A stretch of DNA of 64,000 nt from Cognaticolwellia mytili (GTDB lineage: Bacteria > Pseudomonadota > Gammaproteobacteria > Enterobacterales > Alteromonadaceae), in assembly GCF_002104475.1 (NCBI RefSeq), contig NZ_NBOF01000004.1:186001-250000 (forward strand), in the 5' to 3' direction. The translations under genes and the position numbers were made by a program. The notes under the pieces are model-generated. The model ran no database searches and had not been told where the DNA came from. It saw only the letters and a list, made by a program, of their open reading frames with translations. Below, one piece after another: positions 9,982-18,982 of this stretch (positions are counted from its first letter, which is position 1; each line of letters starts with the position of its first letter).

Positions 9982-10103
9982 ATATTATTTAGTAGTGTTA
10001 GTAATAACGCTAAGATAGTTAAAAAGATAAACGTAGTTGGATGCACCTTATAGGTTGTCGGATTACATAAACAAGCCGTAAGGTTTTGTTTTATCGTTTT
10101 AGT

Positions 10104-10179
10104 GTCCCTATCGTCTAGAGGCCTAGGACACCGCCCTTTCACGGCGGTAACAGGGGTTCGAATCCCCTTAGGGATGCCA
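10104..10179 (+). tRNA. tRNA-Glu(TTC), copy 1
   Basis: A 76-base cloverleaf with encoded CCA, anticodon TTC in the arm CCGCCCTTTCACGGCGG and acceptor stem GTCCCTA. All four Glu copies in the operon are identical in sequence. Confidence 0.96.
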
Positions 10180-10258
10180 CTTCTTCGGAAGACTTCTAAG
10201 GAAGTAAAAAAGAAAATGAGTTCGTGTTTTAGACACAAACAAGAAATATATATGTAAA

Positions 10259-10510
10259 TCATAAGTTCACTAGGCTAGAGCTTTATACGGTTTTATTATA
10301 CTAAGTGTTTCGAGTTTATATGTGTCCCTATCGTCTAGAGGCCTAGGACACCGCCCTTTCACGGCGGTAACAGGGGTTCGAATCCCCTTAGGGATGCCAC
10401 TCATTTTTAGTTAGAAAAAAGTTAGATAAGTTAATGGTAAGTGTTTTTTGACACATGCTATGAAATATATAAAATTGCCATAAGTTCACTAGGCTAGAGC
10501 TTTTTACGGC
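10259..10510 (+). repeat. duplicated tRNA-Glu spacer
   Basis: The spacers after Glu copy 1 (10259-10289) and after copy 2 (10479-10509) share ATAAGTTCACTAGGCTAGAG followed by CTTT[A/T]TACGG, and both later contain CTAAGT[G/A]TTTC. The tandem unit therefore included spacer as well as tRNA, which points to unequal recombination. Confidence 0.75.
10324..10399 (+). tRNA. tRNA-Glu(TTC), copy 2
   Basis: Identical to copy 1 over all 76 bases including CCA; anticodon TTC. The spacer before it is related to the spacer before copy 3. Confidence 0.96.
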
Positions 10511-10546
10511 AACGTTATAACTAAGTATTTCATTTGGTATTGATGT

Positions 10547-10622
10547 GTCCCTATCGTCTAGAGGCCTAGGACACCGCCCTTTCACGGCGGTAACAGGGGT
10601 TCGAATCCCCTTAGGGATGCCA
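10547..10622 (+). tRNA. tRNA-Glu(TTC), copy 3
   Basis: Identical to the other Glu copies over 76 bases; anticodon TTC, encoded CCA. Confidence 0.96.
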
Positions 10623-10716
10623 CCATTAACTTAGATTGATATTTACTTTTATAGTATTTAACAATCAGATACAAAACGTGAGGTAGTTAATTTAACTATT
10701 ATCATTTTGTTTTAGT

Positions 10717-10792
10717 GTCCCTATCGTCTAGAGGCCTAGGACACCGCCCTTTCACGGCGGTAACAGGGGTTCGAATCCCCTTAGGGATGCCA
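10717..10792 (+). tRNA. tRNA-Glu(TTC), copy 4
   Basis: Identical to the other Glu copies over 76 bases; anticodon TTC, encoded CCA. It is the last gene of the operon, 50 bases before the terminator. Confidence 0.96.
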
Positions 10793-10840
10793 CTTTTTAT
10801 TTTACTTTTAGTAGATAGTCAGTGCATAAAAGTGAAATGA

Positions 10841-10868
10841 AGAAACCGACTTATGTCGGTTTTTTTAT
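10841..10868 (+). terminator. terminator of the tRNA operon
   Basis: AACCGAC-TTAT-GTCGGTT stem-loop followed by a T-run, after the last tRNA-Glu. Confidence 0.85.
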
Positions 10869-10937
10869 GCCTAAAATTTGGTGGAATAAATTTACTCGCT
10901 GTTGAGCCTTATCCCATTAAGGTTACTCATTTAGCAC

Positions 10938-11160
10938 CTAGTTAGGATCCTTTGATCTTTCAACTGTTATCGTTAGTAAGACCGTGTTTTGAGTCGCTTG
11001 CACTTCATAATTGAATCGTTGACCGCTTTCATGAAAACCCTCTACAGCGGTGCTGCTTTAAACCCAAACCGGTACTGATAAAAAATTCCGTTAACGATAA
11101 ATCACCGTCACCATAAGATACTTGGAATGCAGTAAAGCTGTGCCTAAAGCGCTTACGCCA
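10938..11160 (-). pseudogene. decayed 3' end of an unidentified gene
   Basis: Read on the minus strand, 11160 to about 11050 gives protein-like sequence (FRHSFTAFQVSYGDGDLSLT, then EFFISTGLGLK). A one-base shift near 11050 leads into STAVEGFHESGQRFNYEVQA and on to a TAG at 10938. Both halves read like parts of one protein (alternating, beta-rich, perhaps an envelope protein). An in-frame TAA at 11161-11163 closes the upstream side. It therefore looks like a truncated, frameshifted C-terminus. The family is not recognised. Confidence 0.4.
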
Positions 11161-11296
11161 TTAAAAGGGAAGGCTGCTCTGAAAAAACAATAGGGTAGGA
11201 GTGCGATGCTATTTGAGTAATGTACTTGCAATACTTGCGTGAGATTCTTGTCGGTTCACTATCACTTTAGTAAACCGACATAGTATTAATGGAGAG

Positions 11297-12871
11297 TTAA
11301 ACGCGGCTGGTATTGATTAAGTTGATACTTTCCTCAGCAAAACCGACACCTGCTTCATTGTAGAAGTTAAACACTTTATCAACACCAAAGCTTTCTAATG
11401 CGATACGCTCATCGTCGTAACGGGCAATTGCGGCTATTTTACCTTGATAATGCGTACGCTTTATTTGTGAGGTGATATTCATGATATCTTGCACCGAGGG
11501 CAGTGCCAAAAGAATCAATTCTATTTTACTATGATCGATAGTTTCCCAAAAATCAGCATCTTCAGCGTCACCTAAGTAGGCTTGAACTTTATTTTCATTT
11601 AGCCATTTTATCTTGTTTTTATCGGTATCTAAGCCCCAGGTTTGATTTTCACTTTGCGCATTTAGGGCTTTATAAGCCCCCATACCAACGCGTCCCATAC
11701 CAATAATGGCAATAGGAGCCTCACAAGGTTGGTCAAAGTTATCTTCACTTAAACGCTTTTTACTTTCAAAACGTTTAAATTTTTCTTTGTTATTGGCAAA
11801 GTAACTATGGGCAAAGTTATACAAGACATTGGTCATGATAAAAGACAATGAAACCGCTAATGATAGTATTACTAACCACTCAGGCGATAACCAACCTGAC
11901 TTGCTACTAAGTGCAGCAATGATCAATCCAAACTCGCTGAAGTTACTTAATGCCAAAGCAGATAAAAATGCTGTTCTGCCGCGTAAATTGAGTTTTACTA
12001 AAATAAAGAAAAACAACAAAAATTTAATCGGTAGCAATAAGGTTAATATCGATGCTATGGCTAACATCTCGATTGTTGGCAGGGCGGTAAAACCGATTGA
12101 AAGGAAAAAACCTATCAAGAATAAATCTTTGAAGCTGAGTAACGACTTTGTTATTTCACTGGCTTTACTATGCGAAGCTAAATACATGCCAACAAGCAAT
12201 GCACCTAAATCACCTTTTACTTTTACCAATTCAAATAGTTCATAGGCGCCAAAAGCCAAGAAAAAGCCCATTAGAGGAAGAAGTTCACCATGCCCAACTT
12301 TATCAATTGCTTTGTTGATATATGGCTTTAATGGAATGAAAAGCAGCAATAGTGCCGCCCAAGCACTTGGTACTTTGCCGGTGGCAACAACTAAAAATAT
12401 CACCGCAATAATATCTTGCATCACTAAAATACCGATGGCTAGCTTGCCATGGCGTGTGCGCATTTCACCATGATCTTCCATCAGTTTAACCACACAAACC
12501 GTACTACTAAAACTTAATGCGAATACAATAAGTGCCGATGTAGCTAAACTTAAGCCGCTAACAAAAGGAATGGTAACCAACGCTATTGCTTTTAATATCA
12601 CTAAACCGACTAATAACCAAAGCACGGTATGGCTTAAACTACCTAGCCAAACTTCAGGTTTTATTAAATCTTTTATATTTAACTTCAGGCCAATGGTAAA
12701 TAGCATCAGCGTGATGCCAATATCAGCAAGTGTGGTGACCATGCTATCAGCTTGATAACCTAAAAAATGTAGGATAAATCCTGCGGCTAAGTAACCAATT
12801 GATGGCGGCAATGAAATAAGCTTAGTTAATAAACCACAAGCAAAGGCAAAACCAATCCAGATAAATTCCAT
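11297..12871 (-). CDS. CPA2 (Kef/YbaL-type) cation:proton antiporter with RCK domain
   Basis: An inner-membrane monovalent cation:proton antiporter, 524 residues. Residues 1-365 form about twelve hydrophobic segments with family signatures (PPSIGYLAAGFIL, FTIGLKLNI, FSSTVCVVKLMEDHGE, KLAIGILVMQDI). The C-terminal part from about 385 is a soluble Rossmann TrkA-N/RCK domain starting IAIIGMGRVGMGAYKAL, which usually senses nucleotide or redox ligands. It probably moves potassium or sodium for pH and osmotic balance; the ion is not determinable. The gene starts only 6 bases after the tesA stop on the same strand, so the two are probably co-transcribed. Confidence 0.85.
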   Translation of the reverse strand: MEFIWIGFAFACGLLTKLISLPPSIGYLAAGFILHFLGYQADSMVTTLADIGITLMLFTIGLKLNIKDLIKPEVWLGSLSHTVLWLLVGLVILKAIALVTIPFVSGLSLATSALIVFALSFSSTVCVVKLMEDHGEMRTRHGKLAIGILVMQDIIAVIFLVVATGKVPSAWAALLLLFIPLKPYINKAIDKVGHGELLPLMGFFLAFGAYELFELVKVKGDLGALLVGMYLASHSKASEITKSLLSFKDLFLIGFFLSIGFTALPTIEMLAIASILTLLLPIKFLLFFFILVKLNLRGRTAFLSALALSNFSEFGLIIAALSSKSGWLSPEWLVILSLAVSLSFIMTNVLYNFAHSYFANNKEKFKRFESKKRLSEDNFDQPCEAPIAIIGMGRVGMGAYKALNAQSENQTWGLDTDKNKIKWLNENKVQAYLGDAEDADFWETIDHSKIELILLALPSVQDIMNITSQIKRTHYQGKIAAIARYDDERIALESFGVDKVFNFYNEAGVGFAEESINLINTSRV

Positions 12872-12877
12872 TTGAAA

Positions 12878-13546
12878 TTAAGGCTCCATTAGTTCGTTAA
12901 GTTGCTGCTCAACATAGTCAGCAATTATTGGCTGTGCTTGTGCATTTGGGTGAATACCGTCGGCTTGCATTAAGGCTTTATTGGTTGCTACAGCTTCCAT
13001 AAAAAATGGTAATAAGGTGATGTTGCTTGCTTTGGCAACGTCTTCGAAAACTTGCTCAAACATTTTATTGTAACGAGGACCATAGTTTGGCGTGATTTTT
13101 ATCTTAATCATTGAAACTTTTATGTTTTTATCTTGTGCTAGCTTGATCATTTGTAACAAATTATTTTTAATTAACTTAGGTGAATAACCGCGTAAACCGT
13201 CATTTCCGCCTAATTCAATTAGCAAATGGTCAACTTTTTCATTGGCTAAAATGCCTGCTAACCGAGATAAACCACCACTCGTCGTTTCACCACTAACACT
13301 GGCATTTATAATTGTGTAAGGTTGTTTCTGTTGTGCAAGTGTTCGGTTTAATAAATGAACCCAACCTTGAGTGGGTTTCATCCCATAACTTGCGCTGATA
13401 CTATCACCTAATAATAAAATATTGGTCGTTGGGTTGATACCTATGTCGTTATCAGCCGTATTGGTCTGTTTATCCTGCACAGCTGCGTTAGTTGTCGAGA
13501 TAAGTAATAAGCTAATAAATAATATAAAAAGTGGATAATTTTTCAT
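12878..13546 (-). CDS. tesA: TesA-type SGNH esterase/lysophospholipase
   Basis: A periplasmic arylesterase/thioesterase I/lysophospholipase L1 of the SGNH family, 222 residues. It has a signal peptide (KNYPLFILFISLLLIS, cleavage near TNAAV), block I GDSISASYGM with the nucleophile Ser, the block II/III residues in ETTSGGL and ELGGNDGLRGY, and block V DGIHPNAQAQ with catalytic Asp and His. This extra N-terminal segment after the signal peptide (about 20 polar residues) is slightly longer than in E. coli. It is divergent from ybbA as in E. coli, but here the two start codons overlap by two bases (CATG at 13544-13547). Confidence 0.93.
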   Translation of the reverse strand: MKNYPLFILFISLLLISTTNAAVQDKQTNTADNDIGINPTTNILLLGDSISASYGMKPTQGWVHLLNRTLAQQKQPYTIINASVSGETTSGGLSRLAGILANEKVDHLLIELGGNDGLRGYSPKLIKNNLLQMIKLAQDKNIKVSMIKIKITPNYGPRYNKMFEQVFEDVAKASNITLLPFFMEAVATNKALMQADGIHPNAQAQPIIADYVEQQLNELMEP

Positions 13547-14315
13547 GCATGTAAATTCCGAGAGTATTTTAAGCGTTAGTAGCTTAACTAAATCAGTTCA
13601 AGTTGAAGATAAAACTTTAACCTTACTTCAACCACTTAATTTAAGGGTTGCTGCAGGCGAGTCAATTGCAATTGTTGGATCTTCTGGTTCTGGTAAAACA
13701 ACGTTATTATCAATTTTAGCAGGATTAGATCTGCCAAGCTCTGGCGAAGTGTATCTTAAAAACCAACCATTACACCAGTTTAATGAAGAGCAACGCAGCC
13801 AAGTTCGAGCGCAACATGTTGGTTTTATTTTTCAGCAATTTCTATTGATTAATAGTTTAACCGCGCTTGAAAACGTGATGCTACCCGCGGAATTAGCAAA
13901 CTTACCCGATGCACAAGCAAGAGGTGAAGCACTACTTGAGCAAGTTGGCTTAGCCGATAGACTTGATCATTATCCATCACAACTTTCTGGTGGTGAGCAG
14001 CAACGTGTTGCCATTGCTCGCGCTTTTATTTCTAAACCGGATATTTTATTTGCTGATGAACCAACCGGTAATCTTGATAGTAAGACCGGACAGCATATTA
14101 CTGATTTAATATTTGATTTGAATGCCAAAGAAGGCACTACCTTAGTGCTGGTGACGCATGATCCTAAGTTAGCTGCGCGTTGTCAGCGTCAAGTTGAAAT
14201 GGATAGCGGCATATTAAATGAAAAGGCAAATGCTGTTGTAACCGAAAATGTTGATGTAGAAAGTGCATCTGCTAACGATGTGACTCCCGAAACCTCTACG
14301 TCACAAGTAGGTTAA
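13545..14315 (+). CDS. ybbA: YbbA-type ABC transporter ATPase
   Basis: An ATPase of the LolD/MacB-like class that partners the next gene. The 256 residues carry Walker A GSSGSGKTT, the Q-loop IFQQF, signature LSGGEQQR, Walker B ILFADEPTGNLD and the H-loop VTHD. The start MHVNSESI matches the position of the E. coli YbbA start; moving downstream would eat into the first beta strand. About 35 C-terminal residues (NAVVTENVDVESASANDV...) form an acidic low-complexity tail not usual in the family. Two bases separate it from the permease, so they are translated together. The exported substrate of YbbAP systems is not established; a role in lipid or lysophospholipid handling is suggested only by the tesA neighbour. 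Confidence 0.93.
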   Translation: MHVNSESILSVSSLTKSVQVEDKTLTLLQPLNLRVAAGESIAIVGSSGSGKTTLLSILAGLDLPSSGEVYLKNQPLHQFNEEQRSQVRAQHVGFIFQQFLLINSLTALENVMLPAELANLPDAQARGEALLEQVGLADRLDHYPSQLSGGEQQRVAIARAFISKPDILFADEPTGNLDSKTGQHITDLIFDLNAKEGTTLVLVTHDPKLAARCQRQVEMDSGILNEKANAVVTENVDVESASANDVTPETSTSQVG

Positions 14316-14317
14316 CC

Positions 14318-16915
14318 ATGATTGCTGTTAATCAAAAAAAATCATCAATGTGGTTAGCTCAGTCATTACGTTTATTACATCATGAGCTTCGTCGTGGTGA
14401 GCTAACCATTATATTTCTTGCCATCGTTTTAGCGGTTGCAACGGTATTTTCATTAACGGGTTTTTCAGGGCAAATTAAACACGCCATTGTTGCCAATAGT
14501 ACCAATACTATAGGTGCTGATAGAGTTTTACGATTATCCACTGAAGTTGATAAAAGCTTTATTGATAAAAGTCAGGCAATGTCGTTAAACCACGCCCGTA
14601 AAATTGAAACAGAATCGATGGCATTTGCCGGTGACAATATGTTGCTCAGCGAAATTGATGCGGTTTCTGAGACTTATCCACTGCGTGGTGAACTGCGCAT
14701 TAAAACTGCTTTAACGCAAGAAAATAGCGTTGTAGTGAATGCGCCTAAAGTCGGCACGGTTTGGGTCGAACCAAGCGTGTTAAGTCGATTAGATGTCAAT
14801 ATCGGCGACATTATTGAAATTGGTGTTGCGCCGTTAACCATCGCGGGCATTGTTACTGATATTCCTGATCGCTCTTATCGCGCTTTTATTGCTGGTCCAA
14901 CGGTGATCTTAAATATTGCCGATATGCCAAAAACAGAGTTGATACAGCCTGGTAGTCGCATGACCTATAAGTATCTTTTTGCTGGTGAAACTGATGACGT
15001 TGAAGCGTTTGAAGACTGGGTTAAGCCACAAATTAACGAAGCTCAACGTTGGTACGATGCAAAAGCGGCGCAAAATCGCTTATCAAGAATTTTAGACACA
15101 GCAGAAAAGTTTCTCTCTTTAGCGAGTATGTTGGGCATTGTTTTAGCTGCGGTTGCGGTTGCGGTTGCAAGTCGTCGTTATGGCCAACGTCATCAATCAA
15201 CGGTATCTATTTTCAAAGCGATGGGGGCATCAATTTCTCATGTGAGAAAGTTATATTGCTTACATTGGACGTTATTGAGCTGTTTAAGTATTGCTACCGG
15301 CTTAGTGGTTGGTTATGGCTTGATGTTATTAGGTGTTAATGCAATTGCGAGTTACTTATCACTAGCAGATGCACCGTTAACCTTTACGCCATTTTTAACG
15401 GCAATTTTTACTGGCTTATTGTGTGCAGTCGCTTTTGCTATTCATCCCATTAGTGTTTTAGTTAATAGTTCACCACTAAGCGTTATTCGTGGCTTTAGCC
15501 AACAAAAAGTTGCGCGTTTTGGTTGGCATCAAGTGCCACCATTATTAGCACTGTTCATTTTACTATTCCTATTCAGCCAAGATGCGGTAATGAGTGCTGC
15601 TTTGTTATTTGGTGGCATAGTCGTTTCTTTTATGCTGTTGCTATTCGGTCGAGGCTTAATGAGTGCGGGTCGCAGCGTTGGCACTAAAGCGGGTAAGTCA
15701 TGGCATTTGGCATTAGCTAACTTAAAACGTCGCGCCAGTGAAAACAGTGTGCAGCTGGTTAGTTTCACTATCGCGATTAAGTTATTGTTGTTAATTACCG
15801 TGATGAAAAGTTCGATTTTATCGGAATGGGAACAGCAATTTCCTGAAGACACGCCGAACCATTATTTAATCAATATTAGCGAACATGAAATTCAGCCGTT
15901 ACAACAATTTGTTGATGAAAACAATGTTGCTAACCAAGGCTTTTACAAGGTGTATCGTGGCCGTTTAGCGGCAATTAACGGCGAAAAAACTATTCGAGAA
16001 GAAGATGACTCGGAGCAAGAGCAAGAACAGAACGCAGAATCTGCCAGCACTGAAAAAAATTCTGAAAAAAGCACCGAAGAAAAAGCTGAGCAATCAACAG
16101 GAAGACGTGGTGCAGGGCGAGAGTTAGGGTTAACTTGGCGTGATGAACTTTCACCTGGCAATGAAGTGATAGAAGGCCAGTGGTGGCAGCTTGATGATAC
16201 CAAGCCACAAGTTTCTATCGAAAGTTCAATGGCAGAGCGTTTAGAAATAGCACTTGGCGATAGCTTAACATTCACACTTGGCTCTGATGAATTTACTGTG
16301 CCGGTGACGAGCATTCGAAAAGTGAACTGGCAAAGCCGACAGCTTAACTTCATTATGGTGTTTAACCGTAGTGTGCTTGAACAGTATCCAACAACCGCTA
16401 TTTCAGCATGGTCTGTTTCTGATCAAGATCGCGATATGGTTTATCGATTCATGGCTAATTACCCAACGGTAACCTTAATGGACTTTGCCGCCATTATGGC
16501 GCAGCTTAATAATATTATTGAGCAAGTGTCAGTGGCTATTCAGCTTATTCTTATTTTAGTGGTGCTTGCAGGCAGCTTAGTGCTGATTGCTCAAGTGCAA
16601 GCGAGTATGGAAGAACGAGAACGTGAACTTGCTATTTTAAGAACTTTGGGCGCTCGTGGGAAGTTGTTACGTAACAGTGTGTTATATGAATTTGTTGCGC
16701 TAGGTGCCATAGCAGGCTTAATGGCTAGTATCGGTATGGAGATTGCGGTTTACATTTTACAAAGTCAAGTATTCGAAATGGCTGGCAGTTTTCACTTTCA
16801 ATATTGGTTAGTCGGTATCGGCGCAGGCGCATTATTTGTTGGCTTAATTGGTATGTTAAGTTGTTGGCGATTACTTAACTTATCAAGTGTAACCTTGATC
16901 CGCAGAACCATGTAA
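14318..16915 (+). CDS. ybbP: YbbP-type FtsX/MacB-like permease
   Basis: The membrane partner of YbbA, 865 residues. It has an N-terminal membrane anchor (about 30-55), a large periplasmic domain, a cluster of membrane helices (~260-440), a second periplasmic domain, and three C-terminal helices typical of FtsX-like permeases (IQLILILVVLAGSLVLIAQV, then ELAILRTLGARG). Near residues 565-605 there is an acidic low-complexity insertion (EEDDSEQEQEQNAESASTEK followed by more E/S/K), absent from the E. coli protein as I remember it. It starts 2 bases after ybbA. A hairpin with a T-run (16932-16984) follows. Confidence 0.92.
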   Translation: MIAVNQKKSSMWLAQSLRLLHHELRRGELTIIFLAIVLAVATVFSLTGFSGQIKHAIVANSTNTIGADRVLRLSTEVDKSFIDKSQAMSLNHARKIETESMAFAGDNMLLSEIDAVSETYPLRGELRIKTALTQENSVVVNAPKVGTVWVEPSVLSRLDVNIGDIIEIGVAPLTIAGIVTDIPDRSYRAFIAGPTVILNIADMPKTELIQPGSRMTYKYLFAGETDDVEAFEDWVKPQINEAQRWYDAKAAQNRLSRILDTAEKFLSLASMLGIVLAAVAVAVASRRYGQRHQSTVSIFKAMGASISHVRKLYCLHWTLLSCLSIATGLVVGYGLMLLGVNAIASYLSLADAPLTFTPFLTAIFTGLLCAVAFAIHPISVLVNSSPLSVIRGFSQQKVARFGWHQVPPLLALFILLFLFSQDAVMSAALLFGGIVVSFMLLLFGRGLMSAGRSVGTKAGKSWHLALANLKRRASENSVQLVSFTIAIKLLLLITVMKSSILSEWEQQFPEDTPNHYLINISEHEIQPLQQFVDENNVANQGFYKVYRGRLAAINGEKTIREEDDSEQEQEQNAESASTEKNSEKSTEEKAEQSTGRRGAGRELGLTWRDELSPGNEVIEGQWWQLDDTKPQVSIESSMAERLEIALGDSLTFTLGSDEFTVPVTSIRKVNWQSRQLNFIMVFNRSVLEQYPTTAISAWSVSDQDRDMVYRFMANYPTVTLMDFAAIMAQLNNIIEQVSVAIQLILILVVLAGSLVLIAQVQASMEERERELAILRTLGARGKLLRNSVLYEFVALGAIAGLMASIGMEIAVYILQSQVFEMAGSFHFQYWLVGIGAGALFVGLIGMLSCWRLLNLSSVTLIRRTM

Positions 16916-16931
16916 TTTCATTTCAATCAAG

Positions 16932-16984
16932 ACTATAAGCGTTTAATACTAGCTACTCAGCTATGAAATCGCTTATAGTTTTAA
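16932..16984 (+). terminator. probable terminator after ybbP
   Basis: ACTATAAGCG/CGCTTATAGT, 10-bp perfect stem around a 28-base loop, followed by TTTTA. Confidence 0.55.
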
Positions 16985-17023
16985 TCACTTATATTTAATT
17001 TAATAATACTCAGGGTTTAGAAA

Positions 17024-18055
17024 ATGGGTTTACAAGGGAAGTCAGACGGTGCGGTGAAGTTCTTATTAGTCACCGCGGCATTATTTGTTGTTTTAGCGGG
17101 TATAAAAACTGCGGCAACATTATTAGTACCATTTTTATTGTCGGCATTTATCGCCATTATTTGCAACCCGTTAGTAGTCAAAGCGGCACGTTACAAAATA
17201 CCTAAACCGATTGCTGTCATCTTCATTATTGGTATTTTTGTGTCGATTGCACTATCACTGGCAGGCTTAATTGGTAATTCATTAAATGAACTGTCTCAGC
17301 AATTACCGGTCTATCGTGCACAATTACAAGAGCAGTTTGTATGGCTAACTCAACAGCTTGATACTTATAATATTAAGGTTTCATCAGCATTGTTGATTGA
17401 ATATTTTGATCCTGCTGCCGCTATGGGTTTAGCTACTGATATGCTTAGTGGTTTAGGTGGAGTGATGGCGAACTTATTTTTGATTATTATCACGGTAATT
17501 TTCATGCTATTTGAAGCCTCATCAGTGCCGCATAAATTGCACTTGGCACTTGATGATCCTACTGCTCGAATGAAACAAATTGATCAATTTTTAGAATCAG
17601 TAAATAATTATTTAGCGATTAAAACCTTGGTTAGTATTGCTACCGGTATTTGCGTTTCATTAATGTTGTGGGCTTTTGGCTTAGATTTTTTCTTGTTGTG
17701 GGGCGTGTTAGCCTTTTTGCTGAATTACATTCCTAATATCGGTTCAATTATCGCTGCTGTGCCAGCAATGTCGTTAGCGGTATTACAGCTTGGACCTGCT
17801 GCTGCGGGGTTTATTGGTTTAGGTTATTTAACCATAAATACCGTTATGGGCAATGTGGTTGAACCGCGATATTTAGGGCGCGGTTTAGGGCTTTCAACGT
17901 TAGTAGTATTTATTTCATTAATCTTTTGGGGGTGGTTACTAGGCACCGTAGGAATGTTGCTATCGGTACCATTGACCATGATCATTAAAATAGCATTAGA
18001 AAGCTCTTCAGAAGGGCGCTGGTTTGCGGTGCTGTTGTCGAGCGAAGAAGGCTAA
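17024..18055 (+). CDS. AI-2E transporter family (TqsA/PerM) membrane protein
   Basis: A 343-residue inner-membrane protein with the AI-2E family (UPF0118) layout: two or three N-terminal helices, an amphipathic central region (ELSQQLPVYRAQLQEQF) and a C-terminal helix group. That group has the conserved segments LAFLLNYIPNIGSIIAAVPA and GNVVEPRYLGRGLGLSTLVV. Members include quorum-signal exporters, a Na+/H+ antiporter and proteins of unknown cargo, so no substrate is assigned. It is a single-gene unit ended by a strong terminator. Confidence 0.85.
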   Translation: MGLQGKSDGAVKFLLVTAALFVVLAGIKTAATLLVPFLLSAFIAIICNPLVVKAARYKIPKPIAVIFIIGIFVSIALSLAGLIGNSLNELSQQLPVYRAQLQEQFVWLTQQLDTYNIKVSSALLIEYFDPAAAMGLATDMLSGLGGVMANLFLIIITVIFMLFEASSVPHKLHLALDDPTARMKQIDQFLESVNNYLAIKTLVSIATGICVSLMLWAFGLDFFLLWGVLAFLLNYIPNIGSIIAAVPAMSLAVLQLGPAAAGFIGLGYLTINTVMGNVVEPRYLGRGLGLSTLVVFISLIFWGWLLGTVGMLLSVPLTMIIKIALESSSEGRWFAVLLSSEEG

Positions 18056-18079
18056 TTTACGCCAACAAAAAACATGATA

Positions 18080-18106
18080 AAAGGTAGCGTTTGCTACCTT
18101 TTTATT
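18080..18106 (+). terminator. terminator of the AI-2E family gene
   Basis: AAGGTAGC-GTTT-GCTACCTT stem-loop followed by TTTATTT. Confidence 0.8.
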
Positions 18107-18253
18107 TATCTCAGCTCCAAACATATCAGATACGCTTCTTACACTTTTTAACATTACGCCTTTGTTAACTAACAGTTTCCTTACTGAATTGAACACTCGT
18201 TTTCGCTTATTATTATCTTATTGATATAAAGCTAGACAAGTTCAAGGAAGCCG

Positions 18254-18874
18254 ATGTTAATACTAAAAAAATTCCATAGCACAATGATAGTTCCCGTGAT
18301 CAAATTTATCGTTACACCTTTACTGATGATGATATTTTTAGTTGTCTTTAGTGCTAATGCCTATCAAAGCCCTAAGTTCGGACTTTTCATTAAAAATGAA
18401 GTTAATGACAATGATTACATTTCGGGCATTGGCGCTGAGATGTGGCTTACCAATCGTGATTCGAACTTTGGTGTTTCAGTGCTCACTTCAATTGGTAAAG
18501 CTGAAGTAACAGACCAAGATAACATTCAGCACGACTATTTTGCTTGGGAAGCGGGATTAAAGCTAGGCTATTTTTCCAATGTCTTCGCTTATGCAGAAGT
18601 TGGTTTTGATCTCGGTGAATTAGCCTTTCAAGACAGAAATGAAGATGACGGTTACCACGTTTATTATGGAGATGAAGACAATGACTTTGTTAGCGTTAAC
18701 AGAAAACGTTACGACGATTCAAATAATATTGATGGTTATGTCGGTGTTGGTACCGGCTTTAAGTTTGATCATTTACAAATTGAAGGCTTTGTTCGATTAA
18801 GGCAAGTTGACGGCGAGTATTGGAAGGCAAATAACCAAGTATTTAGCGGGGCGAAGCTGTCAGTTGTTTTTTAA
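18254..18874 (+). CDS. small outer-membrane beta-barrel protein, hypothetical
   Basis: A 206-residue exported protein. The N-terminus has a signal sequence (TPLLMMIFLVVFSANA, cleavage near residue 36), with a longer than usual n-region, so an internal start (M11) is possible. The mature part alternates polar and hydrophobic residues and contains short turns rich in D/N (NDNDYISGIGAEMWL, GLKLGYFSNVFAYAEVGFDL). It ends in an aromatic residue (KLSVVF), the usual C-terminal signal for outer-membrane insertion. This is an 8-strand-like barrel of unknown function. It is flanked by terminators and not in an operon. Confidence 0.65.
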   Translation: MLILKKFHSTMIVPVIKFIVTPLLMMIFLVVFSANAYQSPKFGLFIKNEVNDNDYISGIGAEMWLTNRDSNFGVSVLTSIGKAEVTDQDNIQHDYFAWEAGLKLGYFSNVFAYAEVGFDLGELAFQDRNEDDGYHVYYGDEDNDFVSVNRKRYDDSNNIDGYVGVGTGFKFDHLQIEGFVRLRQVDGEYWKANNQVFSGAKLSVVF

Positions 18875-18924
18875 TGGTGAATTTTTCTAATGGTAAACTT
18901 TTATAGCGGTAAAACAAGCTAACT

Positions 18925-18980
18925 TATAGCAATAAATTGAGAGAGAAAAATTTACCAATTTATTGCTATAAAATTTTATT
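18925..18980. terminator. large inverted repeat between convergent genes
   Basis: A 15-bp perfect stem TATAGCAATAAATTG/CAATTTATTGCTATA (18925-18939 with 18956-18970) around a 16-base loop, with T-rich flanks. It lies between the convergent barrel gene and the DUF2947 gene and probably terminates both. Confidence 0.6.
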
Positions 18981-18982
18981 TA

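Noticed and set aside
9900-10585. Minus-strand reading frames across the tRNA genes
   Set aside because: They are antisense readings of tRNA genes and their spacers, commonly misannotated as small proteins.
10104-10792. Regularly spaced repeats resembling a CRISPR array
   Set aside because: The repeats are complete tRNA-Glu genes with CCA ends; spacing is unequal and spacers are partly alike.
11249-11281. Inverted repeat TGTCGGTT/AACCGACA as terminator of the antiporter gene
   Set aside because: Stem is present but there is no T-run on the minus strand; function left open.
15943-16353. 136-residue minus-strand frame inside ybbP
   Set aside because: It is the antisense shadow of the acidic insertion in ybbP; cysteine/serine-rich with no start signals.
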